The notes: a model not told the origin generated them from the letters alone. A DNA stretch of 28,907 bases from CAZKBP01 sp964551015 (GCA_964551015.1 CAZKBP010000052.1:1-28907); one strand, 5' to 3'. Numbered from the stretch's first letter, positions 8,179-16,443 are shown. Numbers and translations: made by a program.

Positions 8179-9372
8179 TTATGCCTGTCGCTCATCTTTT
8201 AAGCCAAAAGCTTCCAAGATATACACGATGGCTACTGCTGACAAACCAGCCAAAGCTAGTTTGGTGGCTGGTTCTGGGTCAAGTAAAGCAGCGAGAATAA
8301 GGGGTACCAACAATACTGATAAACCAATCGCTAAAACGACATTTAGTACATTTTGCCAATTTATCTCAGGTTTCTTCTCTTTCTCCTGACATTTCTTAAC
8401 ATAGAACGCCATACAAGTACGTTGAGCATTTCTAGCCTCACGTTCAGCGGTACGATGTCCTTCATCTCCTCCCTCATAGCAAAGGTCATTGATCTTTTTC
8501 CGAAATTTGGCACATTGTTGATTCCTTTTAATTTTTTGCCTGAGACGGTTGCAGGAATCGCCTTCATTACACGCACGGCCTGATGAATGGTCGCACCATT
8601 GCTTCACCAGCTTTTGTATTTGATCGTGTTCATACTGTTCACAGTTTCCAGGAGGCGTGAGCTGACGTTGAATGGACAAAGGAGCAATGGAAGCGTTACC
8701 CCTGACTAAACTCTGCTGCACCGTATGCGTCAACTCATGCGCCAACAACCTCTTCCCCTCTGTACTCCCTGGCGAATACTCCCCCTGATTAAAATGAATA
8801 TCATTCCCTACGGTAAAAGCCTTGGCTCCTAATTCTTGGTTCATTTGTACAGATGGGCTTCCTGTATGAATCCGCACCCCGCTGAAATCCGTCCCGAACT
8901 TCTGGCTCATCTCCGATTGGATGTTTTGATCCATCGGGCTACCACCGCCTTTGCTACGATTGATTTGGCTTTCTACTTGGCTACTGGCTTCGCCTTGTCT
9001 TTGGAGGAATTTTCCTTGAAGCTGTTCTTCGGCTTCACAAGCAGTACATTTGCGTTGGGGAAAAGAAGAGCTTAAAGGAGTGATTTGCGAAGCGATGCTT
9101 TTGCGTCTTAAAGTGCTTTCTTCCTCGGCCTGGCAGGTGGCGCATTTGCGTTGTACTGGCGTACTCACCACTTGCTCGGCGATGCGGTCGGCCTCTTGTT
9201 CGTAAGGGTCATTGGGCTGGCCGATGTTGAGCTTAGGTTGAATCTGGCCGGAGAGCAAACCCAAGGCTTCTTTGGCCTGCGCGACTTTTTCCTCAGGGCT
9301 GAAAATCTTCTGAGCCTGTGTCTGAGGAGGAACCTTGACCAAGTCAGCACTTTTAGTTTGAAGAGTTTGCAT
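8179..9372 (-). CDS. DUF4157 (eCIS core domain) protein with HELTH motif and C-terminal Cys-rich/TM extension
   Basis: With the ATG at 9372 the product has 397 residues. The frame extends to 9456, but those 28 codons overlap a promoter-like site and are unlike DUF4157 N-termini. Visible features in order are: a DPYEQEADRIAEQV segment (55-68); two RKCxxCxAEE motifs (75-84, 108-117); the DUF4157 core (150-220) with FGTDFSGVRIHTG and the zinc-protease-like HELTH (212-216); a 90-residue region with eight cysteines (C244 to C328); and two hydrophobic segments (341-363, 368-389). DUF4157 proteins are strongly associated with extracellular contractile injection systems and are often cargo. The unusual C-terminus could be the active, membrane-directed part. 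It is divergent from the AAA+ gene and leads the operon with the DUF6714-like gene. Confidence 0.88.
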   Translation of the reverse strand: MQTLQTKSADLVKVPPQTQAQKIFSPEEKVAQAKEALGLLSGQIQPKLNIGQPNDPYEQEADRIAEQVVSTPVQRKCATCQAEEESTLRRKSIASQITPLSSSFPQRKCTACEAEEQLQGKFLQRQGEASSQVESQINRSKGGGSPMDQNIQSEMSQKFGTDFSGVRIHTGSPSVQMNQELGAKAFTVGNDIHFNQGEYSPGSTEGKRLLAHELTHTVQQSLVRGNASIAPLSIQRQLTPPGNCEQYEHDQIQKLVKQWCDHSSGRACNEGDSCNRLRQKIKRNQQCAKFRKKINDLCYEGGDEGHRTAEREARNAQRTCMAFYVKKCQEKEKKPEINWQNVLNVVLAIGLSVLLVPLILAALLDPEPATKLALAGLSAVAIVYILEAFGLKDERQA

Positions 9373-9404
9373 AGGGAAGAAGTGATTTCTAGTACAGATC
9401 AGAA

Positions 9405-9435
9405 CAAAAATTAGGCTAAGTAAGGCTTTCACCAA
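9405..9435 (-). promoter_or_regulatory. promoter-like site for the DUF4157 operon
   Basis: On the minus strand TTG (435-433 of the 9000 block) is followed by 19 nt and TAATTTTTG (9413-9405). This is one base longer than the TAnnTTTG consensus. It would start transcription about 25-30 nt before the ATG at 9372 and argues against the longer start at 9456. Confidence 0.35.
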
Positions 9436-9515
9436 GAATTGTTCGGCCACCTTCATCCATTTTTGGCCTCAGTTTTGTCTATTTTTTTAGATAAATACAC
9501 CCACATAAGCTAACT

Positions 9516-10958
9516 ATGCAAGCTATCTCTCCGCTAAATTCCATCGGAAAAATATTTACCGAAGAAATCAACTGGTTTCAAGCTTTTTGTAAGGCTAGAA
9601 CTCAATACTTAGAGGCAAAGGACGAACGTGCCCCCAACTTTGTCCCGGCTCAAATCTTCGAGAAGGTTCCGCTCCCCCTCAGGCGAGGAGATAGCCCCTA
9701 CGACTTACTCTGTCAAAAGCTCTGGACGGCTACACAAAAGCAATTTTCACCTCCCGAAGCATCTTACCAGCATTGCGCCGAGCGAATGGCCTTAATCTTA
9801 GCACTTTTGCCTCATTTTCACCCAGGTATGACGGATCATCTCAAAAAATTAGACCTGGCCTCGGGTGGAATCCTCAACTCGGTGCAGGGCGTTCAGGCGC
9901 AGACTTTTCTCCCCTGCGCTGAGACGGCACTCTATCTGCTGGCGGGAAATAATTTGGACTTACGTCTAAATTTTCAAAGTATTTTCTACCCAAAACATCT
10001 CTTCGCTCAGGAGGATATTCTCAAGCTGGAAGATACCCCACTGGGTGTACCCCTCTGGCGAGGAGCTTTGCAAATATCGGAGGAGGTTTTGTATCTTCTG
10101 GCGACAGGTCAAGCCTACGAAACCCAAATGAGTCCTAACTTTCCTGCCCAAAAACTCACCACCGAGCAAACTTGGGACGATTTCGTGGTTCCCTACCACA
10201 CCCACGAAAAAGTGATGGAACTGCTGGATTGGATCAAACACTATGAGCAATTAGCCACGCACCCCCACTTTGCCCGTGAGCGCAAGGGCTATCGCTGTCT
10301 GCTGGTCGGCGAACCCGGCACAGGGAAGACCATGCTCGGTCGCCTGCTTTCCCAAGAAACGAATCGTCCTGTTTATCGGATTTCTCTAGAAAAAATCGTG
10401 AGCAAATACGTGGGCGAAACCACTAAGAATATCGCCAAGGTTTTCAATACTGCCCGCCATCGCAACTGGATTCTTTTCTGCGATGAGGGGGATGCGCTCT
10501 TTTCCAAACGTAGTACCAAAGGCCAGAGTGCTCAAGATACCTACGTCAATCAAGATATTGCCTACCTGCTCCAAGAGATAGAAGATTATCCGGGCATCAT
10601 CCTCGTAGCAACCAATTATGCCCAGAATATGGACAAGGCTTTCCAAAGGCGTTTTGATACCCGTATTGATTTTCGTAAGCCTGATTACGGCGAGATTATC
10701 CAGCTCTTCGAGAAGGCTTTGCAAGCTTTTAGGCTGGACGAGGAGATTAAGATTTCTTTTGTCGCCCAAGAGCTGATGACCCACGTAACCGCCGCTCAGA
10801 TTACCAAATTCAAGCATTATCTGGGCTTGCAAGCTCTAAAAAGGCAGGACTGGTCGCTCTCGGTCGAGAATTTCTGTGAGGGACTCCAAAAAAACAACAT
10901 CAGAATCCCGGACTTTGCTGGCAGGAGGGCACGGATGAATCGTTACCAGAAAAGATAA
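9516..10958 (+). CDS. eCIS-type AAA+ ATPase (Afp15/Pvc15-like)
   Basis: This 480-residue cytoplasmic ATPase has an N-terminal helical region (1-220) containing FLPCAETALYLLAG (131-144), a pattern I know from AAA+ proteins of contractile injection clusters. The ATPase core follows: Walker A GEPGTGKT (265-272), SKYVGET (296-302), Walker B ILFCDEGDALF (319-329), sensor-1 N367 in ATNY, and arginine finger candidates R378/R379 in FQRRFD. In Afp/PVC-type systems this ATPase acts in assembly or cargo loading. Here it is next to DUF4157 but no sheath, tube or baseplate gene is present in the window. The Walker B glycine (DEGD rather than the usual DEAD/DEAN-like form) is a mild variation. It is convergent with the following gene, 4 nt apart. 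Confidence 0.9.
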   Translation: MQAISPLNSIGKIFTEEINWFQAFCKARTQYLEAKDERAPNFVPAQIFEKVPLPLRRGDSPYDLLCQKLWTATQKQFSPPEASYQHCAERMALILALLPHFHPGMTDHLKKLDLASGGILNSVQGVQAQTFLPCAETALYLLAGNNLDLRLNFQSIFYPKHLFAQEDILKLEDTPLGVPLWRGALQISEEVLYLLATGQAYETQMSPNFPAQKLTTEQTWDDFVVPYHTHEKVMELLDWIKHYEQLATHPHFARERKGYRCLLVGEPGTGKTMLGRLLSQETNRPVYRISLEKIVSKYVGETTKNIAKVFNTARHRNWILFCDEGDALFSKRSTKGQSAQDTYVNQDIAYLLQEIEDYPGIILVATNYAQNMDKAFQRRFDTRIDFRKPDYGEIIQLFEKALQAFRLDEEIKISFVAQELMTHVTAAQITKFKHYLGLQALKRQDWSLSVENFCEGLQKNNIRIPDFAGRRARMNRYQKR

Positions 10959-10962
10959 TTCG

Positions 10963-11907
10963 CTAGACCCAGCCAAAAATATCCACGATCATCTTAGTTT
11001 CAGGAGAGTTGCTTGAAGGGCGAACGTATTTGGGGTCAGCCGCGGGTAGCTTGATTTGGCAGGTTTTGGGTTTTTGTTTTTCGTGAAGAGGTATATTTTG
11101 ATCCTCAAATTTTTTCTCGATCAAAGCTTTAAAGCGAAAAGGTGATCTTTGGTAAATGCCCAAAGGCTGCTCTGACACGACCAAGTAAGCGAAACGGCCG
11201 TCTTCCATCTGTATGGGTTCTGGCTCTTTAAAACGAATTTGAGCATCTTCACTCAGGATATGAATTCTTTGGATTGCTTCAAAATGAGCGGGATTTCTAG
11301 GCACTAACCAATACCGCCAGTAAGCTTCACGAGCTGGAAAAAGAAGCTGAAAATACAGGTAAGCTGGCTCACGCTTTCCCTTGGTCAGAGCCGCATTAGC
11401 CATTGTAGGTAAATCTGTACTCGTGATTTCAATTTGTGCCAGTGAAGAGTGGCTTGTTTTTGGTTCTGAGTAATTTTTCTGAAAAACACCTGCTTCTTGC
11501 GCCAAATTATCTGACAAATACGCTCTTTCCTGAGAGCTGGGCAGTAGGTCTTGCTGAGAAACTTGATGGATGGGTTGTCTGCTTAGTTTAGTAGCTGTGA
11601 AATACAAGATCGAGGGCACCTGATGTAGACTCCAAGGTAACTCGGTATAATTCAACCAATAAGGATCTATAGCCTCCAACTCACAGCAAAGTTGGAAAGG
11701 TGCTTGCTCGGATAGATATTTTTGATAAACTTCTTCTTTTTCTTGGGGTACATACAACGCAAAACCACTTTTTTGCAAACGATACCTCACTCCCATCCTA
11801 TCGAAATGCATTCGCGTAAGCGCATCAGGCTTGGCGCGAAAGACATTGGCACTCGATTGAGTCAGAGAATAAGCATGCTCAATTTTTATTTCAAGTAATT
11901 TTCTCAC
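10963..11907 (-). CDS. unknown protein, eCIS-cassette associated
   Basis: The 314-residue product has no signal peptide, membrane helix or catalytic motif that I recognise. A mid-region (about 185-265) has an aromatic pattern, YLYFQLLFPAREAYWRYWLV, followed by an EDGRFAYLVVSEQPLGIYQR segment. The chain ends in ETKMIVDIFGWV. I recall similar proteins of unknown function beside contractile injection genes in Bacteroidota, but cannot name the family. It is convergent with the AAA+ gene (4-nt gap) and begins 15 nt from the right 56-bp repeat, so it lies inside the cassette. A structural, adaptor or cargo role is possible; none can be shown. Confidence 0.75.
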   Translation of the reverse strand: MRKLLEIKIEHAYSLTQSSANVFRAKPDALTRMHFDRMGVRYRLQKSGFALYVPQEKEEVYQKYLSEQAPFQLCCELEAIDPYWLNYTELPWSLHQVPSILYFTATKLSRQPIHQVSQQDLLPSSQERAYLSDNLAQEAGVFQKNYSEPKTSHSSLAQIEITSTDLPTMANAALTKGKREPAYLYFQLLFPAREAYWRYWLVPRNPAHFEAIQRIHILSEDAQIRFKEPEPIQMEDGRFAYLVVSEQPLGIYQRSPFRFKALIEKKFEDQNIPLHEKQKPKTCQIKLPAADPKYVRPSSNSPETKMIVDIFGWV

Positions 11908-11922
11908 GGTGCAGACAGCGGA

Positions 11923-11978
11923 CTATCCTAACCTTTAGCTAAGTATAAATCTACCCAGCTCTTGCCCCATTCTTTTTG
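11923..11978 (-). repeat. 56-bp direct repeat, right copy (3' end of tryptophan dioxygenase gene)
   Basis: Identical to 6633-6688. This copy is the natural end of the intact dioxygenase gene: 51 bp of coding sequence (16 codons plus stop) and 5 bp downstream. Confidence 0.9.
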
Positions 11979-12890
11979 CTCCTGTTCCGACCAAAGTCTC
12001 GGGTAAAAGATCGTTTTTTGAAAGCGGGGTGGTAAGTACTGCTGCCAGTTAGTGCCTCCTGTGGCTTCTACCGAGCCTTCTTTGGTTTTAAGGTAGCGGA
12101 CGGCCGAGCGGTAGTGTGCCAATCGCCAGTTGACATTAATCAATTGGTCGTACTTACGAAGTGCTTCGCGGATTTGCTCGCTACGGTGGTCTGGTTTAAG
12201 GTTGAGATAACATTGCCAAAGATTTTTCTTCTTAAACTCTCTGGCTAGGTTGATAAAAGTTTCTCTATATTTTTCTTGAAAATGGCGGGAAGTAATGGTT
12301 TCTTCTCCAGTTTTTTCGTCGGTGGCACCTCTGAGCCAGTAGAGATAGTTGAAAACTTCTTCTGTGTCTGCTTTTTCGGTAAGTTGGTTTTGGAAACTTC
12401 TATCTAAAAGCTGTAAAAAATCTGTAGAACAAATTTCAATCATTCTAAATTGCGCGGATTGGAAGCCGCTCGCAGGTAAAAGTGCCATTCGAAAGCTACG
12501 AAATTGCGCGGCTTCCATGCCCTCCGTCATCACATCAAAAGAGTAAGAAAGATTATCAAAATAGCGAATAATTCTCTTGAGGCGGTTTAGAAAGAATTCA
12601 GAGCTTAAGTTCGGATGGTCAGCAATTTGCTCTATTTCCCAGAGAATAAGTTGAAAATAAAGCTCGGTAATCTGGTGATAAACGATAAAAATTTTTTCGT
12701 CTGGAAAGTCAGTGCGTGGATTTTGCAAGCTCAATAAAGTATCCAGGTGAACATAATCCCAGTATTTTAGATAATTGGCGTGCTTGAGTCCTTCCAGGTT
12801 AGAAAGTAAGTCTTGTCCGGTTAGACTATACTTTTCTTTCAGTTCTTGAAGTTTTTTGATAATCGTTGGGTTCAAATCTGAGCTATTCAT
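11928..12890 (-). CDS. kynA: tryptophan 2,3-dioxygenase
   Basis: A 320-residue heme enzyme that oxidises L-tryptophan to N-formylkynurenine, the first step of the kynurenine route. Family motifs are all visible: YHQITELYFQ with H72; the substrate-binding run SFRMALLPASGFQSAQFR (132-149) with R134; NWRLAHYR with the heme-ligand candidate H259; and the loop ATGGT (276-280). The N-terminus (LKYWDYVHLDTLLSLQNP) is also typical. It is slightly longer than the compact bacterial enzymes of about 280 residues. Its last 16 codons are duplicated at 6633-6688, marking the edge of the cassette. It is divergent from a TPR gene, and no other kynurenine-pathway gene is adjacent. Confidence 0.92.
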   Translation of the reverse strand: MNSSDLNPTIIKKLQELKEKYSLTGQDLLSNLEGLKHANYLKYWDYVHLDTLLSLQNPRTDFPDEKIFIVYHQITELYFQLILWEIEQIADHPNLSSEFFLNRLKRIIRYFDNLSYSFDVMTEGMEAAQFRSFRMALLPASGFQSAQFRMIEICSTDFLQLLDRSFQNQLTEKADTEEVFNYLYWLRGATDEKTGEETITSRHFQEKYRETFINLAREFKKKNLWQCYLNLKPDHRSEQIREALRKYDQLINVNWRLAHYRSAVRYLKTKEGSVEATGGTNWQQYLPPRFQKTIFYPRLWSEQEQKEWGKSWVDLYLAKG

Positions 12891-13146
12891 AAGCTATCTC
12901 AATGCAGTTCAGGGATGTGTTTTATAGTTCCTGTAAAAATAATGTAGTGTAATTTAATCTATAATCTCGAAATCGGAAGGAATAGTTTCCAAATTTACTT
13001 TTACTTTACGAAATAGAATTTCATAAAAATCCTTAAAGTTTAAATCTCGTATAATTAGCATCTGTTTCTTTTGTAAACTTTGCTCCTCAAAATAAAACCG
13101 AAGACTCCTCTGCCGTGTAATCAGCGGATTGATGTATTTCTATGCT

Positions 13147-14031
13147 ATGAAACAAGCCTGGCTGTTCTTTCTCGTAGTTTTGTATTTTACAACTGCCTTT
13201 CGTTTGAGGGCGCAAGAGTATATGCCTTACCGTCGAGATACCGCCGAAGTACGCAGGCTTAATCAGATGGGGGCCGAGGCAATGTTGGAAGAAGCAGGCT
13301 GGATGTCGGCTCTCCATTATCTGGGTCAGGGTTATCGCTTGGCCGAAGAGATTGGCTTTGAGGAAGGCAAGGCCGATGCTCTGCGTCTGATTGCCCGCGT
13401 GGAAGAAAGCCTTGGCGACCGCAAAGAAGCACTCCAGTATTATCTGCGTGAAATAGACATCCGCAAAAATTTAGGACAAACCGAAGAGATCGCGCAGACT
13501 TATCTCTATCTGGGCGATTTTTTTTATAAAAGAGAAGATTTAAAGGCACAGGCTCTCGGCTATTACGTGCAGGCACTTTTTCTGGGAGAAAAGCTTGACT
13601 GGTCAAATCAGCAACGCTTGGAGGTCTTGGAAAAAATTGCTCAGCTCGCCCAAGAAAACCAAGCCCCTTCCTACCTTCTAGAAACTTATCAAAAAATGCT
13701 GCCGCTCTTAGCCGCAGAGCAGAATTATATCCAAGCCAAAAAAACTGCCCTAGAAATTGTCCAACTTTACTTGGACAAACAGGCGTTTGCATCCTCGCTT
13801 CATTACGCGAAAATGGCTCAGGATTATGAGAAAAAAATAGGCAATATCTCCCGTGCCGAACAACAAAGGCTGCAAATGCTCATCCGAGATATTAGCCGTG
13901 CCCAATCTCAAGCTCGTGAAGAAAAAATCGATTATGGATTAATTGCCGTGTTGGGGTTAATTCTCTTGGGAATGCTATCTTGGGGAAGTTATTGGTGGCT
14001 GTATCGGCGACGTGAGCAAAAATCCGACTGA
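13147..14031 (+). CDS. TPR protein with signal peptide and C-terminal membrane anchor
   Basis: The ATG at 13147 gives a good signal peptide (MKQAWLFFLVVLYF..., cleavage near RAQ at 22-24); ATG 13132 is an alternative five codons upstream. Tetratricopeptide-like helical repeats run from about residue 35 to 235, with units such as ALQYYLREIDIRKNLG and ALHYLGQGYRLAEEIG. A single membrane helix (about 268-288) and a short basic tail (RRREQK) end the 294-residue chain. This is the layout of the sensor half of Bacteroidota TPR histidine kinases, but with no kinase or DNA-binding domain attached. It could present a periplasmic TPR scaffold to a partner. It is monocistronic by spacing. Confidence 0.8.
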   Translation: MKQAWLFFLVVLYFTTAFRLRAQEYMPYRRDTAEVRRLNQMGAEAMLEEAGWMSALHYLGQGYRLAEEIGFEEGKADALRLIARVEESLGDRKEALQYYLREIDIRKNLGQTEEIAQTYLYLGDFFYKREDLKAQALGYYVQALFLGEKLDWSNQQRLEVLEKIAQLAQENQAPSYLLETYQKMLPLLAAEQNYIQAKKTALEIVQLYLDKQAFASSLHYAKMAQDYEKKIGNISRAEQQRLQMLIRDISRAQSQAREEKIDYGLIAVLGLILLGMLSWGSYWWLYRRREQKSD

Positions 14032-14075
14032 TTCTTTTCCCCGCTTATTCTTTCTCTAAAAAGTCAAATTTTTTG

Positions 14076-14083
14076 TAATTTTG
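14076..14083 (+). promoter_or_regulatory. -7 element (TAATTTTG) upstream of acyl-CoA dehydrogenase gene
   Basis: TAATTTTG matches TAnnTTTG and would give a leader of about 100 nt before the ATG at 14192. No clear -33 TTG lies at the expected distance. Confidence 0.3.
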
Positions 14084-14191
14084 TATAATCTACAAACAGT
14101 CTACCTTGACAAAGACTTCATTTGTGAAAGTATAACTCGGTTGTAACACATTTTGAGTTAAGCAACTGACCTAATTTTAATCAGAAGAAAT

Positions 14192-15421
14192 ATGATAGAA
14201 CAAGCCGTCCTAGACCCAGAACATTCCTTCCATCAAACCACCAAAGCCGACCTCTTCGAATCGCCTGATTTTTATGATCTAGACGATCTGCTGAGCGAAG
14301 AGCATAAGATGATTCGTAGCTCCGTGCGCGATTTTGTCAAAAAAGAAATTTCTCCCATCATAGAAGACTGCGCTCAGAAGAGTCAATTTCCCCGCCATAT
14401 CGTGAAAAAATTTGGCGAATTGGGCGTCTTCGGCCCCACCATTCCTACCGAATACAATCCCAACGGCGGCCACGATTACATTGCCTATGGACTCATGATG
14501 CAAGAGATCGAGCGAGGTGATTCGGGTATGCGCTCCACCGCCTCGGTGCAAGGCTCGCTGGTAATGTATCCCATTTATGCCTTTGGTAGCGAAGAACAAA
14601 AGCGGAAGTATTTACCCAAATTATCCAGTGGCGAATACTTGGGTTGTTTTGGCCTTACAGAACCAGATCACGGTTCTAATCCCGGAGGCATGCAGACACA
14701 TTATCAAGATATGGGCGATTATTATCTTTTGAATGGCTCCAAAATGTGGATTTCTAACTCGCCCTATGCCGATATTGCCGTCGTTTGGGCTAAAAATGAA
14801 GAGGGACGTGTACACGGACTGATTGTGGAGCGAGGTATGGAAGGCTTCACGACTCCTGAAATTCACAACAAATGGTCTTTGAGAGCAAGCATCACCGGAG
14901 AATTGGTTTTTAATGATGTAAAAATCCCCAAAGAAAATCTCCTTCCAGGTATTTCGGGGCTTAAAGGGCCACTCAAATGCCTGGACAGTGCCCGCTATGG
15001 AATTGCTTGGGGAGCCACGGGTGCCGCGATGGACTGCTACGATACAGCGCGTCGCTATGCCGCCGAACGTATTCAGTTTGATAAACCGATTGGCTCTTTC
15101 CAGTTAATCCAAAAAAAATTGGCCGAAATGCTGACCGAGATTACCAAAGCGCAGTTGATCTGCTGGCGTTTGGGTCAGCTTAAAAATCAAGATCGTGCCA
15201 CCACGGCTCAAATTTCTCTTGCCAAAAGAAACAATGTAGACATAGCTCTTAACATCGCCCGCGAAGCCCGTCAGGTCTTAGGCGGAATGGGTATTACTGG
15301 CGAATATTCCATTATGCGCCACATGATGAACCTCGAGTCGGTCATTACCTACGAAGGAACGCACGACATTCATTTGCTCATTTTAGGCCATCATATCACG
15401 GGCATTCAGGCATTTCGCTAA
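14192..15421 (+). CDS. gcdH: acyl-CoA dehydrogenase, glutaryl-CoA dehydrogenase type
   Basis: A 409-residue FAD-dependent acyl-CoA dehydrogenase. The catalytic base is E388 in TYEGTHDIH near the C-terminus. The glutaryl-CoA dehydrogenase hallmarks are present: RGDSGMRSTASVQGSLVMYPI (108-128) with R114, the residue that binds the distal carboxylate in this subfamily, and GCFGLTEPDHGSNPGGM (151-167). The enzyme would convert glutaryl-CoA to crotonyl-CoA in lysine and tryptophan breakdown. The partner electron-transfer flavoprotein is not in the window. A strong terminator follows, so the gene is transcribed alone. The subfamily call is good but not absolute, since related dehydrogenases share most of these motifs. 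Confidence 0.88.
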   Translation: MIEQAVLDPEHSFHQTTKADLFESPDFYDLDDLLSEEHKMIRSSVRDFVKKEISPIIEDCAQKSQFPRHIVKKFGELGVFGPTIPTEYNPNGGHDYIAYGLMMQEIERGDSGMRSTASVQGSLVMYPIYAFGSEEQKRKYLPKLSSGEYLGCFGLTEPDHGSNPGGMQTHYQDMGDYYLLNGSKMWISNSPYADIAVVWAKNEEGRVHGLIVERGMEGFTTPEIHNKWSLRASITGELVFNDVKIPKENLLPGISGLKGPLKCLDSARYGIAWGATGAAMDCYDTARRYAAERIQFDKPIGSFQLIQKKLAEMLTEITKAQLICWRLGQLKNQDRATTAQISLAKRNNVDIALNIAREARQVLGGMGITGEYSIMRHMMNLESVITYEGTHDIHLLILGHHITGIQAFR

Positions 15422-15474
15422 AATGTTTAGCCCGCGATTGCTCTGAAATATCGTGCCATCATTTTTGCTAAGAT

Positions 15475-15524
15475 AAGCCGAGTGGCTCCTCAAACTTTTC
15501 GGGGGTGGCTCGGTTTCTTTTTTT
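15475..15524 (+). terminator. intrinsic terminator after acyl-CoA dehydrogenase gene
   Basis: An 8-bp outer stem (15475-15482 with 15509-15516, one G-T pair) closes a long loop that can pair further inside. A T-rich tract (TTTCTTTTTTT) follows. It separates this gene from the dienelactone hydrolase gene. Confidence 0.7.
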
Positions 15525-15551
15525 GGAATCACTCACGAAACACATTTATTC

Positions 15552-16424
15552 ATGAAAAAGATCATTCTTCTATCTCTACCCGTTTTGTTCTTGGCTGTGG
15601 GTTGGCTTAGTTCATTTTTTAGTAAACCCGATGAGGCTCCTCAAATGGTTTGCTGCGATCCAGCCACCGAAGCCACTGCTCGCTTTGCTAGTTTAGCGGA
15701 TGACCAAGCTTTTGTAGCCAAACACGAGAATCCTGAAAAGATTAATTTTCAAAGCACGCTCGGCGAAATGATTACTTTTGAAGCCGCCGACGGTGAAGAA
15801 GCTTCTGCCTATTTGGTAAAAGGCCAAGAAGGCTCCAACCAGTACATTCTCATGATCCACGAATGGTGGGGCTTGAACGATCACATCAAGCAAGAGGCCG
15901 AGCGTTATCAAAAAGCCCTCGGAGATGTGCACGTACTCGCTCTGGATCTTTACGACGGCAAGGTAGCCGATACCCGAGAAAAAGCGGGTGAGTATATGCA
16001 AGGGGCTGACCCCGAACGCCTCCAGGCGATTATTCAAGGAGCCATTGATTACGCGGGAGCGGATGCGACTTTTGGCACAATCGGTTGGTGTTTTGGAGGA
16101 GGATGGTCTTTGCAATCAGCCATCATTGCCGAAGATCAGGCCAAAGCCTGTATCATCTACTACGGTATGCCCGAGAAAGATCAGGATCGTCTGCAGCAAT
16201 TGGAGGCCAAGGTTCTAGGTATTTTTGCCAAGAAAGATGGGTGGATCACACCGGAGGTAGCCAAAGAATTTGAAGACAATCTGGAAGCAATCGGTAAAGA
16301 TCCCATCATCAAAATCTACGATGCTGATCACGCCTTTGCCAATCCTAGTAATCCAAAATACAATGAACAGTACGCAGAAGAAACTTTTGCGCTCAGTGTA
16401 GATTTCTTGAAAGAAAATCTCTAA
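15552..16424 (+). CDS. exported dienelactone hydrolase family protein
   Basis: This 290-residue alpha/beta hydrolase has an N-terminal signal or anchor helix (3-23), so it is probably periplasmic; a C34-C35 pair lies shortly after. The dienelactone hydrolase catalytic set is visible: E104 in HEWWG, nucleophile C180 in GWCFGG, D229 in KKDGW and H260 in DADHAF. The cysteine nucleophile distinguishes it from serine hydrolases. Members cleave lactones and related esters, but the substrate of secreted Bacteroidota members is not known. It sits between two terminators and is convergent with the kinase-WG pair. Family assignment is firm; substrate is open. Confidence 0.9.
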   Translation: MKKIILLSLPVLFLAVGWLSSFFSKPDEAPQMVCCDPATEATARFASLADDQAFVAKHENPEKINFQSTLGEMITFEAADGEEASAYLVKGQEGSNQYILMIHEWWGLNDHIKQEAERYQKALGDVHVLALDLYDGKVADTREKAGEYMQGADPERLQAIIQGAIDYAGADATFGTIGWCFGGGWSLQSAIIAEDQAKACIIYYGMPEKDQDRLQQLEAKVLGIFAKKDGWITPEVAKEFEDNLEAIGKDPIIKIYDADHAFANPSNPKYNEQYAEETFALSVDFLKENL

Positions 16425-16443
16425 TTCTTTTTATAGAAAATTC

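Larger units (their letters stand above)
6633..11978. mobile_element. candidate repeat-bounded cassette carrying eCIS accessory genes
   Basis: The segment is delimited by two perfect 56-bp direct repeats (6633-6688 and 11923-11978). The right copy is the native 3' end of the tryptophan 2,3-dioxygenase gene plus 5 bp; the left copy is an orphan of the same end. This is the arrangement left by an element that integrates at the 3' end of a gene and restores it. Four genes lie inside: DUF6714-like, DUF4157, AAA+ ATPase and an unknown. No integrase, transposase or other recombinase is seen, so the mobility is inferred. A simple segmental duplication or a recombination scar is the alternative. Confidence 0.4.

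Noticed and set aside
9373..9456. Longer start of the DUF4157 protein giving a membrane-helix-like N-terminus
   Set aside because: The 28 extra codons overlap a promoter-like TTG-N19-TAATTTTTG site and are unlike known DUF4157 N-termini; the ATG at 9372 is preferred.
6633..11978. Insertion sequence or transposon
   Set aside because: No transposase, terminal inverted repeats or short target duplication was found; the bounding repeats are direct and are copies of a host gene end.
13259..13792. 177-codon antisense frame in the TPR gene
   Set aside because: It is Pro/Arg/Leu-rich with no motif and lies opposite a well-supported signal-peptide/TPR protein.
11928..15421. A tryptophan-to-acetyl-CoA pathway cluster (dioxygenase, glutaryl-CoA dehydrogenase, thiolase)
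   Set aside because: The genes are on different strands, are separated by unrelated genes and terminators, and none of the intervening kynurenine-pathway enzymes is present; proximity is probably chance.
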